Part shown: positions 50,135 through 59,129 of the stretch, in pieces
Position numbering within the stretch: the stretch's first letter is position 1
Layout of the letters: each line of letters opens with the position of its first letter
NCBI RefSeq assembly: GCF_016744175.1
Contig: NZ_JADGEV010000019.1
Span: 1 to 64,000 of the forward strand
Source of the DNA: Neptunomonas sp.
GTDB lineage: Bacteria > Pseudomonadota > Gammaproteobacteria > Pseudomonadales > Balneatricaceae
Length of the DNA: 64,000 nt
Direction of reading: 5' to 3'
Program-made: the position numbers and the translations under genes
Notes under the pieces: generated by a model
Told to the model about the DNA's origin: nothing
Databases searched by the model: none
What the model saw: the letters and a program-made list of their open reading frames with translations, nothing else

Positions 50135-51217
50135 CTACTCAGATAGTGCTCCTAACAACTCGGCTTGATATTCATGCATTAGCGGATTAATAACCTCTTC
50201 AAGCTTGCCTTCCATGATTTCATCAAGCTTATAAAGAGTCAGGTTAATACGATGATCAGTAATCCTGCCTTGTGGATAATTATAAGTACGAATACGTTCA
50301 GAACGGTCTCCGCTGCCCACTAGGCTCTTACGAGTTGTCGCTTGCTCAGCCGCATGTTTCTCTTTCTCTGCGGATTGCAAACGAGATGCCAATAAGGCCA
50401 TCGCTTTCGCGCGATTCTTATGTTGAGAACGCTCTTCCTGGCACTCAACCACAACACCCGTAGGAATATGCGTAAGGCGGATAGCCGAATCTGTTTTGTT
50501 TACATGCTGCCCACCCGCACCAGAAGCGCGATAAGTATCAACTCGTAGATCTGCTTTATTTATCTCTACTTGAGCAACATCATCTAATTCAGGCATAACC
50601 GCAACCGTACAAGCCGATGTATGTATACGCCCTTGCGACTCCGTTTCAGGTACTCTCTGCACACGATGCGCACCTGATTCAAATTTCATTCGCGAAAACA
50701 CATCTTGCCCTACAATACGGGCAATAAGTTCTTTATAGCCACCGTGCTCGCCTTCATTTGCACTAATGACTTCAATACGCCAGCCCTGTGCTTCAGCAAA
50801 TTTTGAGTACATTCTAAAAAGGTTGCCTGAAAAGATAGCGGCCTCATCCCCCCCTGTTCCTGCACGCACTTCCAAGAAAACGTTGCTGCCGTCGTGAGGG
50901 TCTTTAGGTAATAAGTGAATCTGTAACTCATCTTCTAGCGTCACAATACGCGCCTGAGCATCTGACCATTCTTCTTTGGCCATCTCACGCATTTCTGGGT
51001 CGCTGTCTTCCATCATCAACTGCGCTTCTGATACATCATTCTGCGCTTGCTGGTATGCACTGTAAGCCTGTACTACCGGCTCTAGCTCTGCATACTCTTT
51101 AGAAAAATCCCGAAACTTGTTCTGATCAGAAATAACACCTGCATCACTTAGTAATGCAGATAACTCTTCAAATCGATCTGCCAGCTTCTCCAGCTTGGTT
51201 TGAATAGACTCTTTCAT
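50135..51217 (-). CDS. prfA: Peptide chain release factor 1
   Basis: 360 residues, the usual RF1 length. The GGQ motif is in [21 protein letters not shown]. The tripeptide anticodon region reads [14 protein letters not shown]; the PxT motif that reads UAA/UAG is therefore P-E-T, where E. coli has P-A-T. It lies 3 bases after hemA, with prmC after it, so the three are one transcript. It terminates translation at UAG and UAA. Confidence 0.97.
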   Translation of the reverse strand: MKESIQTKLEKLADRFEELSALLSDAGVISDQNKFRDFSKEYAELEPVVQAYSAYQQAQNDVSEAQLMMEDSDPEMREMAKEEWSDAQARIVTLEDELQIHLLPKDPHDGSNVFLEVRAGTGGDEAAIFSGNLFRMYSKFAEAQGWRIEVISANEGEHGGYKELIARIVGQDVFSRMKFESGAHRVQRVPETESQGRIHTSACTVAVMPELDDVAQVEINKADLRVDTYRASGAGGQHVNKTDSAIRLTHIPTGVVVECQEERSQHKNRAKAMALLASRLQSAEKEKHAAEQATTRKSLVGSGDRSERIRTYNYPQGRITDHRINLTLYKLDEIMEGKLEEVINPLMHEYQAELLGALSE

Positions 51218-51220
51218 GTA

Positions 51221-52486
51221 TTAATTTTCGTCCGTATCAGACAATTGGAAAAGCGTCTGGGCAGCAGTCACAATCTCAGACTGGCCTTCAGCACTCGCTT
51301 TTCTAAGCTGAATTGTTGGGTGATGAAGCACTTTATTAGTCAAACGGCGTGCCATCTGAGCAAGCACTTCTTCGGGATCAGTACCTTTCTTCAATTGCTT
51401 TAAGGCAATTCCTACTTCTTGATCACGTAAAGATTCATAGCGTCCGCGTAGCTGGGTAACAGTATCAACAGCATCTAGCGAGCGTAATTGGCGCATAAAC
51501 TCATGCGCGCCAACATCAATAATTGCTTCAGCCTCTTTTGCTGCGCTTTCACGGCTTCGTTGATTTTCTTCAATTACTTCACGTAAATCATCAACGGTAT
51601 ACAAGTACACATCGTCTAAGTCTGCGACTTGGGGCTCAATATCTCGTGGGACAGCTATATCAACCATAAAAATTGGCCGATGCTTGCGTTTTTTTAATGC
51701 GTTCTCTACTGCCCCTTTACCTAAAATGGGTAACTGGCTAGCAGTAGATGAAATAATAATGTCAGCATCGGCTAATACTTCAGGGATATCCCCAAGCATC
51801 ACTGCCTTACCATTAAAAGCCTCTGCAACGCTTAATGCACGGCTAACTGTACGGTTAGCAACGGTGATATCACTAACACCTGCGTTCACCAAATGCTGGG
51901 CGACCAGCTCGATTGTTTCTCCAGCGCCAATCAACAGTGCTCGACTATCTTTAAGGTCAGAAAAAATATGCTGTGCAAGATTCACTGCAGCATACGCAAC
52001 AGATACCGGATTTTCACCAATAGCTGTATCGGTACGTACCTTTTTTGCCACAGAAAAAGTTTGCTGGAATAAACGCCCTAGTTCGGCGCCAACAAGCCCA
52101 TGATCCTGTGATAAAGAATAGGCGGACTTAAGCTGTCCCAAGATTTGCGGCTCACCTAACACCAAAGAATCTAAACCACTGGCAACCCGCATCATATGCT
52201 TGGCTGCAGACTCATCCCAATAGGTATATGCGCAAGCTTCAAGTTCGCTCAGCTCAAGCCCATGGTACTCACCCAGCCATTCCAATACAGAGCGCGTACC
52301 CGGCAACTCAGTCGAACAATACAACTCAGTTCGATTACACGTAGAAAGAATGGCAATTTCTTTAAGCTGCGCAAAGCCATGGGCCTGCCGCAAAGCATCC
52401 GCCAATTTATCAGGACTGAATGCCACTCGTTCTCTGACGGAGACAGACGCCGTTTTGTGATTAATGCCCAAAGCAAGAAGAGACAT
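51221..52486 (-). CDS. hemA: Glutamyl-tRNA reductase
   Basis: 421 residues from the ATG at 52486 ([20 protein letters not shown]); an upstream in-frame start adds 13 residues without conservation. The catalytic Cys is in [12 protein letters not shown] near residue 50, the NADPH domain follows with [17 protein letters not shown], and a helical dimerisation domain ends the chain. It reduces glutamyl-tRNA to glutamate-1-semialdehyde, the first committed step of C5 tetrapyrrole synthesis. It heads hemA-prfA-prmC-moeB and diverges from the TPR lipoprotein gene. Confidence 0.96.
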   Translation of the reverse strand: MSLLALGINHKTASVSVRERVAFSPDKLADALRQAHGFAQLKEIAILSTCNRTELYCSTELPGTRSVLEWLGEYHGLELSELEACAYTYWDESAAKHMMRVASGLDSLVLGEPQILGQLKSAYSLSQDHGLVGAELGRLFQQTFSVAKKVRTDTAIGENPVSVAYAAVNLAQHIFSDLKDSRALLIGAGETIELVAQHLVNAGVSDITVANRTVSRALSVAEAFNGKAVMLGDIPEVLADADIIISSTASQLPILGKGAVENALKKRKHRPIFMVDIAVPRDIEPQVADLDDVYLYTVDDLREVIEENQRSRESAAKEAEAIIDVGAHEFMRQLRSLDAVDTVTQLRGRYESLRDQEVGIALKQLKKGTDPEEVLAQMARRLTNKVLHHPTIQLRKASAEGQSEIVTAAQTLFQLSDTDEN

Positions 52487-52701
52487 AGATCGATTAACTA
52501 CACCAGACAACCAATAAGCGCGCAATGATACACCGAATTAGCCTAAAACATGAAATTACCTAGGGATGAAAGTGCACTTTATGGAACCAATTTACACAGT
52601 TTTACACTAATCAAGGTATGCTTTGGCGATGACAAGGCATATCAAACTCTACTATAGTGGCATTAGTCAGTAGTACATCAACCTTGGATCGATTATATAT
52701 T

Positions 52702-54408
52702 GTGCTAAAAAAAATACTCTTTTTGTTGGTTATCAGTACAGGAATACTGACTGGGTGTAGCTCCATACAGAACGCCAACGAACCAGCACAGCCAACTCAT
52801 GCTTGGGAAAGTGCATATGAACCTGGGGAGCTTAATGGAGAGTCTTTGTATGATCTTCTTATCGCTGAATTTGCTGGCCACCATCAACAATACGATATAT
52901 CTCTTGAAAAATATTTAAAACAAGCTGAATTAACAGGCGACCCCAGCATTATCAGACGGGCTGCTCGTATCGCCCAATTCACTAAAGATAAAGTATCACT
53001 TGAAGCAGCGGCTAGAATTTGGGTTAAATACGAACCGGACAGCAAAGAACCGCAGACCTTGCTGGTTGGCTTACTCATCCAACAGAAAGAATTCTCGAAA
53101 GCATTGCCTTTCATCGAAACTGCACTGTCTACTAACAGCCATCAGATATTGGGGTTACTCAACAGTCACTCTGCAAAAATGACACCCGCAGAAGCAAAGT
53201 CATATTTAAACGTTATCAGCAAACAAATAACACACTCGAGCAAACACTCAGAGTTATGGCTAACAAAAGGATTATTCGAGCGCCACCTATCGTTAAATGA
53301 TGAGGCGTTGATCAGCTTCAGCAAAGCAATCAAACTAAACCCTGAAAATAGAACTGCGTCCATCCAAAAGGTTAACCTTTTAAAGGACACCGGAAAACTC
53401 TCTGAAGCTCTTCGCATAACCTCGGCTTTGCTAAAAAAAGACCCTGACAACAAACAACTATCCATTCTTAAAGTACAAACACTTTATAAAAGCAACAAGC
53501 ATGAAGCTGCCGTCAAAGAAAGCTCTCGACTCATCACAAGCTTTGACACTGACAATCAACTACACCTGTATCTCGCATTATTAGCATTGGATTTTAATAG
53601 GTTAAACGATAGCAAATCTATTTTGCAGCCACTGTACTCACGCACGCGAGACACATCACTGCAGTTTTATTTAGGGCTAATTGAAGAACAAAAAAACAAT
53701 CCAGAACAAGCAATCCAGCACTACTTACAAGTAGATAGTGGTAATAACATATTGCAAGCGTATACTCGGACTCTTGCGCTGCTAGCCAACAAAACACATG
53801 AACCCCGCATCACATCGATAATATCCAATGCCACAGCAACCCATGCAAACCTAGCACCCAATCTACTCGTTCTGCATGCAGACTGGCTAAGAAGCTTTGG
53901 TTTTGAGAAAAAAGCCATCAGCCATCTAGATAAAGGGGTATCCGCTTATCCAGACCATATTCCTTTACGCTATTCGCGTGCAATGTTGCGCCCGCCAGAA
54001 GAGTTCACACAGTCTGAAGCTGATTTTAAGTTTATTATTAATAAAGACCCAGATAACGCAATGGCTCTCAACGCGCTAGGCTACACATTATCACTGTACA
54101 CAGAGCGTTATCAGGAGGCCTACCTCCTTCTAAATAAAGCCATCAACATAAAGCCAAAAGACCCCGCTATCATGGACTCTATCGGCTGGGTACTATTCAA
54201 ATTGAACCGCTATGAAGAAGCACTCTCTTTTTTGAACCAAGCCTACAAAGCCTATCCAGACCCCGAGGTAGGTAGCCACCTAATCGCAGTATTAGTGGCC
54301 ACGGATAATAAACAACAAGCCCAAAAACTGTTTGCCGAATTATTCAACAAATTCCCAGATAATCCTCATACTCTCAACGCTAAGAAAACACTGAACGGAC
54401 AACCATGA
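52702..54408 (+). CDS. TPR-repeat outer-membrane lipoprotein
   Basis: 568 residues if it starts at the GTG at 52702; this gives a short lipoprotein signal peptide (LKKILFLLVISTGILTGC, lipobox ILTGC). A start at 52657 is possible but would place 15 residues before the basic region; no ribosome-binding site decides it. Many tetratricopeptide repeats follow, most clearly GLFERHLSLNDEALISFSKA and NALGYTLSLYTERYQEAYLL. It corresponds by position to the conserved TPR gene between hemA and lolB in Pseudomonas. It probably acts as a scaffold at the envelope. It overlaps lolB by 4 bases. Confidence 0.9.
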   Translation: MLKKILFLLVISTGILTGCSSIQNANEPAQPTHAWESAYEPGELNGESLYDLLIAEFAGHHQQYDISLEKYLKQAELTGDPSIIRRAARIAQFTKDKVSLEAAARIWVKYEPDSKEPQTLLVGLLIQQKEFSKALPFIETALSTNSHQILGLLNSHSAKMTPAEAKSYLNVISKQITHSSKHSELWLTKGLFERHLSLNDEALISFSKAIKLNPENRTASIQKVNLLKDTGKLSEALRITSALLKKDPDNKQLSILKVQTLYKSNKHEAAVKESSRLITSFDTDNQLHLYLALLALDFNRLNDSKSILQPLYSRTRDTSLQFYLGLIEEQKNNPEQAIQHYLQVDSGNNILQAYTRTLALLANKTHEPRITSIISNATATHANLAPNLLVLHADWLRSFGFEKKAISHLDKGVSAYPDHIPLRYSRAMLRPPEEFTQSEADFKFIINKDPDNAMALNALGYTLSLYTERYQEAYLLLNKAINIKPKDPAIMDSIGWVLFKLNRYEEALSFLNQAYKAYPDPEVGSHLIAVLVATDNKQQAQKLFAELFNKFPDNPHTLNAKKTLNGQP

Positions 54409-55001
54409 AAAAGTTTTTTTTATTGCTGCTGCTATCTCTAGTAATGACAGGCTGCAGCCTTATCCCTACCGCCACTGCACCAGCACCAACGACCATCAGT
54501 TGGGAAGAGCATGAAATGATTATATCCAAGATGTCTCATTGGGCTGCAGCAGGGAAAATAGGCATTCGTACACCAGATGATTCGCAATCCGCCACTCTCT
54601 CTTGGACTCAAAATAAGCAGGCGTACCGCATTAGCTTATCTGGCCCCCTCGGCCAAGGTGGAGCCACCATAAGCGGCGACCCGCATTCTTCAACCCTAGA
54701 AATTGCCGGTGAACAACCAATGGCCGCTGGCACTCCAGAAGAATTGCTTAGCCTGCGCCTTGGCTGGAAAATCCCTGTTAATGATGCACAGTATTGGATC
54801 AAAGGCATCCCTTCACCCAATAGCACTTATGACCTATCTCTTACAAATAACCGCCTAGCGAGTCTCACGCAACAGGGCTGGGAAATTGAATACCATAGTT
54901 ATGTTGAAGCCAACAAAACAAGCCTACCAAGAAAGCTAACAATGACCCGCGAAGCGCTAAAGCTGACATTGATTCTACGGAACTGGCGAATTATTGATTA
55001 A
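54405..55001 (+). CDS. lolB: Outer-membrane lipoprotein LolB
   Basis: 198 residues. Lipoprotein signal with lipobox VMTGCS (Cys near residue 17), then the LolB domain: HWAAAGKIGIRTPDDSQSATLSW and LGQGGATISG, and a C-terminal region with WEIEYHSYVEANKTSLPRKL, the conserved end pattern. It inserts lipoproteins delivered by LolA into the outer membrane. It overlaps the TPR gene by 4 bases. In related bacteria ispE follows it; here the next gene is tRNA-Gln. Confidence 0.92.
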   Translation: MKKFFLLLLLSLVMTGCSLIPTATAPAPTTISWEEHEMIISKMSHWAAAGKIGIRTPDDSQSATLSWTQNKQAYRISLSGPLGQGGATISGDPHSSTLEIAGEQPMAAGTPEELLSLRLGWKIPVNDAQYWIKGIPSPNSTYDLSLTNNRLASLTQQGWEIEYHSYVEANKTSLPRKLTMTREALKLTLILRNWRIID

Positions 55002-55025
55002 AAAGAGCACAATTTTCGTTTTTAC

Positions 55026-55054
55026 TTGACCATTCTGGCTGTTTTTAAGAGAAT
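55026..55054 (+). promoter_or_regulatory. Probable promoter of tRNA-Gln/prs
   Basis: A -35 TTGACC (55026-55031) and a -10 GAGAAT (55049-55054) with a 17-base spacer, followed by a GC-rich discriminator (AGCGCC), the type found at stringently controlled stable-RNA promoters. The tRNA begins 41 bases further on. Confidence 0.6.
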
Positions 55055-55095
55055 AGCGCCCTCTTTTTGAGGGGAATGACCTCCAGAGATGATAC

Positions 55096-55170
55096 TGGGG
55101 TATAGCCAAGCGGTAAGGCAGCGGGTTTTGATCCCGTCATGCGCAGGTTCAAATCCTGCTACCCCAGCCA
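55096..55170 (+). tRNA. tRNA-Gln (UUG)
   Basis: A 75-base tRNA with encoded CCA. Acceptor stem TGGGGTA / TACCCCA with a U1-A72 pair and discriminator G73, both glutamine identity elements. The anticodon is TTG. The gene stands directly upstream of prs, as in Pseudomonas. Confidence 0.97.
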
Positions 55171-55236
55171 ATAATCTATGGTGAGTTCCCACTCAACATG
55201 AATTCCAATGAAGAACAGTCCGAAAAGGTGCACATC

Positions 55237-56178
55237 ATGTCAGAAATGATGGTTTTCACTGGCAATGCAAACCCTGAGCTAGCGCTCAAAGTAGTCGATC
55301 GCCTCGATATACCAATGGGTAAAGCTCACGTTGCTCGTTTTAGCGATGGTGAAGTCAGTGTCGAAATCCAGGAAAACGTCCGCGGTAGAGATGTTTTTAT
55401 TATTCAATCCACTTGCGCACCGACCAACGACAACCTCATGGAATTGATTGTCTTGGCTGATGCACTGCGTCGCGCATCAGCAGCAAGAATTACAGCTGTA
55501 GTACCTTACTTTGGTTACGCTAGACAGGATCGTCGTCCGCGTTCAGCTCGTGTTGCTATCACAGCTAAAGTTGTTGCTGACATGATGACAACGATAGGTG
55601 TAGACCGTGTACTCACAGTAGACCTTCATGCAGACCAGATTCAGGGATTCTTCTCTGTTCCTGTAGACAACGTTTATGGCTCTCCAGTATTACTGGACGA
55701 CATTATTGACCAGCAGTACGAAAACCCAATGGTTGTTTCTCCAGACGTTGGTGGTGTAGTACGTGCCCGTGCTGTTGCCAAGCAGTTGGATTGCGACCTA
55801 GCTATTATCGACAAACGCCGTGAACGCGCTAACGAATCTCAGGTGATGAACATCATCGGTGATGTAGAGAACCGCACCTGCGTTTTAGTAGATGATATGT
55901 GTGACACAGCAGGCACTTTATGTAAAGCCGCACAGGCGCTCAAAGAAAACGGCGCGGCTCGTGTTATTGCATACGCAACTCATGCGGTTTTATCAGGCCC
56001 TGCAATCAACAACATTACGAACTCTATGCTAGATGAATTGGTCGTTACTGACACCATTCCTCTATCAAAAGATGCACAACAGTGCAGCAAAATTAGACAG
56101 CTAACTTTAGCGCCCTTACTGGCTGAAGCAGTACGTCGTGTTTGCAACGAAGAATCTATCAGCGCTATGTTCCGCTAG
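55237..56178 (+). CDS. prs: Ribose-phosphate pyrophosphokinase
   Basis: 313 residues from the ATG at 55237 (AAGGTG 7 bases upstream), the standard Prs length; a 13-residue extension is rejected. The PRPP-binding loop is [13 protein letters not shown] and the class I ATP region includes [18 protein letters not shown]. It makes PRPP from ribose 5-phosphate and ATP for purine, pyrimidine, histidine and NAD synthesis. One small difference is RPRSARVAI where E. coli has RVRSARVPI. It sits between tRNA-Gln and rplY as in Pseudomonas. Confidence 0.97.
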   Translation: MSEMMVFTGNANPELALKVVDRLDIPMGKAHVARFSDGEVSVEIQENVRGRDVFIIQSTCAPTNDNLMELIVLADALRRASAARITAVVPYFGYARQDRRPRSARVAITAKVVADMMTTIGVDRVLTVDLHADQIQGFFSVPVDNVYGSPVLLDDIIDQQYENPMVVSPDVGGVVRARAVAKQLDCDLAIIDKRRERANESQVMNIIGDVENRTCVLVDDMCDTAGTLCKAAQALKENGAARVIAYATHAVLSGPAINNITNSMLDELVVTDTIPLSKDAQQCSKIRQLTLAPLLAEAVRRVCNEESISAMFR

Positions 56179-56229
56179 CCGGAACAAAGCCTGCCAGAAA
56201 CCCGCTACCGGGTATATGAAGTCCTGAAA

Positions 56230-56258
56230 AGGGCTATTTTAAATCACTTTAGAGCCCT
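56230..56258 (+). promoter_or_regulatory. Inverted repeat in the rplY leader
   Basis: AGGGCT / AGCCCT arms with a 17-base AT-rich loop, 42 bases before rplY. It has no T-run, so it is a candidate mRNA structure or processing site rather than a terminator. Confidence 0.35.
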
Positions 56259-56299
56259 GGTCGCGAGGCGCTAAAGGTAGTTTACTTATAGGTAAAAAA

Positions 56300-56881
56300 A
56301 TGTCTAATTTTGTAGTTGAAGCTGTATCTCGTGAAGATCAGGGGAAAGGTGCGAGCCGCCGCCTGCGTCACGAAGGCCTGGTACCAGGCGTTGTATACGG
56401 CAGCGAAACACCAGCCTCTATCTCAATGGTCAACAAAGACTTGGTCAAGTTATTATCTGATGAGACTTTTTTCTCTTCTATCCTAACTTTGAAAATTGAT
56501 GGGAAAGATGAAAAAGTAATCATTAAAGACTTGCAGCGTCACCCTGCCAAGTTACTGATTATGCATGCTGATTTTCTTCGTGTTGTTAGCACTCAAAAAA
56601 TCAAAATCACCGTTCCTCTTCATTTTGCTAATTTTGAAAAATCTGCTGCGTCTAAAGCCGCTGCAAAATTTGCTGCTGAAAGCAACGTTGTAGAGATTTT
56701 GTGCCTACCTGACAACCTACCAGAAGCACTGACTATTGATCTAGAAAATGTTGAAATTGGTCAGACTCTTCACCTGTCAGATATCACAGTACCAGAAGGT
56801 GTTGAGATTGCTGCATTGCGTCGTGGTGGAGACCACAACCAAGGGATCGGTTACATCTACTCTCCACGCGGTGCTAAATAA
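56300..56881 (+). CDS. rplY: 50S ribosomal protein L25/general stress protein Ctc
   Basis: 193 residues, the long form of L25 (Ctc/TL5 type), with the 5S rRNA-binding N-terminal domain (EDQGKGASRRLRHEGLVPGVVYG) and the C-terminal beta domain (LPEALTIDLENVEIGQTLHL). It binds 5S rRNA in the large subunit. It precedes pth by 30 bases, so the two are co-transcribed. Confidence 0.96.
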   Translation: MSNFVVEAVSREDQGKGASRRLRHEGLVPGVVYGSETPASISMVNKDLVKLLSDETFFSSILTLKIDGKDEKVIIKDLQRHPAKLLIMHADFLRVVSTQKIKITVPLHFANFEKSAASKAAAKFAAESNVVEILCLPDNLPEALTIDLENVEIGQTLHLSDITVPEGVEIAALRRGGDHNQGIGYIYSPRGAK

Positions 56882-56911
56882 TATATTTAGCCTTAGGACG
56901 TTAGCCCTGGC

Positions 56912-57499
56912 ATGAAAGATACGATTCAGCTCATTGTTGGCTTGGGTAACCCAGGCAGTCAATACGCTAAAACCCGTCATAATGCCGGTGCCGAGTTTGT
57001 CGAGCAGCTTGCTGCCCGACAACTCACTTCCCTACAAGCCGAAAAGAAGTATTACGGCTTGTATGGGAAAACCACTCTGAATAATCAGACAATACATTTA
57101 CTGATACCGACCACCTACATGAACCTTAGTGGGCAGTCTGTTTCAGCGCTTGCCAATTTTTACAAAATTCCTCCAGAAAACATTCTTGTTGCTCACGACG
57201 AACTCGACTTACCTCCCGGTATTGCACGCTTTAAAAAAGGCGGCGGACACGGTGGACACAACGGTTTAAGAGATATCATTAGCAAGATGGGGAACAATAA
57301 AAATTTTTACAGGCTACGCCTTGGCATCGGACACCCCGGCCACGCAAACGCAGTGGCTGACTTTGTATTAAACAAAGCACCAATCAGCGATCGCAATAGT
57401 ACACAAACAGCAATCGAAGAAGCAATCCACTATCTCCCTGATGCCACTTGCGGCGATTGGGCGAAAGCCATGAACAAACTCCACAGCTTTAAAGGCTAA
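56912..57499 (+). CDS. pth: Peptidyl-tRNA hydrolase
   Basis: 195 residues. The catalytic His is in [18 protein letters not shown] (near residue 23), with the substrate Asn blocks [10 protein letters not shown] and [12 protein letters not shown]. It releases peptides from prematurely dropped peptidyl-tRNAs. It lies between rplY and ychF, the normal gammaproteobacterial order. Confidence 0.97.
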   Translation: MKDTIQLIVGLGNPGSQYAKTRHNAGAEFVEQLAARQLTSLQAEKKYYGLYGKTTLNNQTIHLLIPTTYMNLSGQSVSALANFYKIPPENILVAHDELDLPPGIARFKKGGGHGGHNGLRDIISKMGNNKNFYRLRLGIGHPGHANAVADFVLNKAPISDRNSTQTAIEEAIHYLPDATCGDWAKAMNKLHSFKG

Positions 57500-57516
57500 C
57501 GAAAGGTAATTACATT

Positions 57517-58608
57517 ATGGGTTTTAAATGCGGAATCGTTGGCCTGCCTAACGTAGGTAAATCAACACTATTCAACGCTCTTACAAAAGCAGGCATTGAT
57601 GCTGCTAACTTTCCATTTTGCACTATCGAGCCTAATTCTGGCGTTGTCCCTATGCCAGATACACGACTAGATAACCTTGCAAAAATAGTCAACCCAGAGC
57701 GTATTTTGCCAACAACCATGGAGTTTGTAGATATTGCCGGGCTTGTTGCTGGAGCGTCTAAAGGCGAAGGTCTCGGTAATAAGTTTCTTGCAAACATTCG
57801 TGAAACCGACGCCATTGCACACGTTGTTCGTTGTTTTGATAATGACAATGTTATTCATGTTGCTAATAAAATTGACCCGATTGCTGATATTGAAATCATC
57901 AATATGGAACTAGCACTAGCTGATCTAGACTCGGTCGAAAAACAGCTATTTAAAGTCCAAAAACAAGCTAAGGGTGGCGACAAAGAAGCCATCAAAGCAA
58001 AAGAGTTGCTTGAACGCCTTAAGCCCCACTTAGAAGAAGGCCTGTCCGCACGCGCATTAACCTTCACACCAGAAGAACTCAAAGTCATTAGTACATTCCA
58101 TCTACTCAGCATCAAACCCATGATGTATATAGCTAACGTAGATGAAGATGGCTTTGAAGATAACCCTCATTTAGACAAAGTCACTGAGTTTGCCACCGCC
58201 GAAGGCGCGCAAGTTGTTGCTATTTGTAATAAGTTAGAAGCTGAGATTGCAGAACTTGATGACGATGAAAAGAATGAGTTTCTGCAAGACCTAGGTATGG
58301 ATGAAGCAGGTCTTGACCGATTAATACGCGCAGGCTACGAGCTACTAGGCCTACAGACTTACTTCACAGCGGGCGTTAAAGAAGTACGCGCATGGACCAT
58401 TCCTATTGGCGCTACGGCTCCACAAGGCGCCGGCGTTATCCACACCGACTTTGAAAAAGGTTTTATCCGAGCCGAAGTGATTAGCTACGAGCATTTCATC
58501 GAGTTTAACGGTGAGCAAGGCGCGAAGGATGCCGGAAAATGGCGACTGGAAGGAAAAGAGTATGTATTGAAAGACGGCGACGTCATTCATTACCGCTTCA
58601 ACGTTTAA
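57517..58608 (+). CDS. ychF: Redox-regulated ATPase/GTPase YchF
   Basis: 363 residues, standard size. G1 is [14 protein letters not shown], and the sequence NKIDP-like G4 reads ANKIDP; YchF uses an NxxE form and prefers ATP. A C-terminal TGS domain is present ([18 protein letters not shown]). It binds ribosomes and affects the oxidative stress response. It ends at a strong terminator before the tRNA cluster. Confidence 0.96.
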   Translation: MGFKCGIVGLPNVGKSTLFNALTKAGIDAANFPFCTIEPNSGVVPMPDTRLDNLAKIVNPERILPTTMEFVDIAGLVAGASKGEGLGNKFLANIRETDAIAHVVRCFDNDNVIHVANKIDPIADIEIINMELALADLDSVEKQLFKVQKQAKGGDKEAIKAKELLERLKPHLEEGLSARALTFTPEELKVISTFHLLSIKPMMYIANVDEDGFEDNPHLDKVTEFATAEGAQVVAICNKLEAEIAELDDDEKNEFLQDLGMDEAGLDRLIRAGYELLGLQTYFTAGVKEVRAWTIPIGATAPQGAGVIHTDFEKGFIRAEVISYEHFIEFNGEQGAKDAGKWRLEGKEYVLKDGDVIHYRFNV

Positions 58609-58630
58609 AGTAACAGCATCATTGTTTAAT

Positions 58631-58655
58631 AAAGCCGACTATTGAGTCGGCTTTT
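58631..58655 (+). terminator. Terminator after ychF
   Basis: Perfect stem AAAGCCGACT / AGTCGGCTTT with a 4-base loop and a following T-run, 22 bases after the ychF stop. Confidence 0.88.
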
Positions 58656-58707
58656 TCATATAAATCAACACTATTTAAACTATTTCCACTTTTTTACATT
58701 TTACGTG

Positions 58708-58736
58708 TTGACAGGTTTTTAAAAAAATAGAATAAT
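58708..58736 (+). promoter_or_regulatory. Promoter of the tRNA-Met/Gln/Gln cluster
   Basis: A consensus -35 TTGACA (58708-58713), a 17-base spacer and a -10 AATAAT (58731-58736), followed by a GC-rich discriminator (GCGCGCC). It is 19 bases before tRNA-Met and has the look of a growth-rate-controlled stable-RNA promoter. Confidence 0.75.
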
Positions 58737-58755
58737 GCGCGCCTCGAATGACTAC

Positions 58756-58832
58756 GGCGATGTAGCTCAGTTGGTTAGAGCAACGCATTCATAATGCGTG
58801 GGTCGCAGGTTCAAATCCCGCCATCGCCACCA
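58756..58832 (+). tRNA. tRNA-Met (CAU), elongator type
   Basis: A 77-base tRNA with acceptor stem GGCGATG / CATCGCC, discriminator A and encoded CCA. The anticodon is CAT. It has a paired 1:72, unlike initiator tRNA. A CAT anticodon could also be tRNA-Ile2 with lysidine; the cluster with tRNA-Gln (as in the E. coli metT operon) supports elongator Met. Confidence 0.9.
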
Positions 58833-58845
58833 TTCGAAGAGAAAT

Positions 58846-58920
58846 AGGGGTATAGCCAAGCGGTAAGGCAACGGGTTTTGATCCCGTCATGCGCAGGTTC
58901 AAATCCTGCTACCCCTACCA
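58846..58920 (+). tRNA. tRNA-Gln (UUG), variant copy with A73
   Basis: A 75-base tRNA with anticodon TTG, nearly identical to the copy at 55096. It differs at one stem base, has A1-U72 instead of U1-A72 (compensated) and an A discriminator (73) instead of G. It has an encoded CCA. Confidence 0.93.
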
Positions 58921-58958
58921 TTTCTCTCTTGAATCGCCTGATTCATGCTCTTTACTAC

Positions 58959-59033
58959 AGGGGTATCGCCAAGCGGTAAGGCACTGGATTCTGATTCCAG
59001 CATGCGTAGGTTCAAATCCTTCTACCCCTGCCA
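58959..59033 (+). tRNA. tRNA-Gln (CUG)
   Basis: A 75-base tRNA with anticodon CTG, acceptor AGGGGTA / TACCCCT (A1-U72), discriminator G73 and encoded CCA. It is the last of the three-gene cluster, 38 bases after the preceding tRNA. Confidence 0.96.
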
Positions 59034-59129
59034 TTTTCTCTTTTTTTCCTGACAGTTCCTAATAAAACAGCTAAACTTTAATTCTTAATCTTTTGCTGTA
59101 CTTGGATGTTGAATTAAAGGAAGTTAGGA

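Noticed and set aside
58741-59040. tRNA cluster as an integration site for a mobile element
   Set aside because: No integrase, direct repeat of a tRNA end or change in gene content is seen next to it; the neighbours are housekeeping genes.
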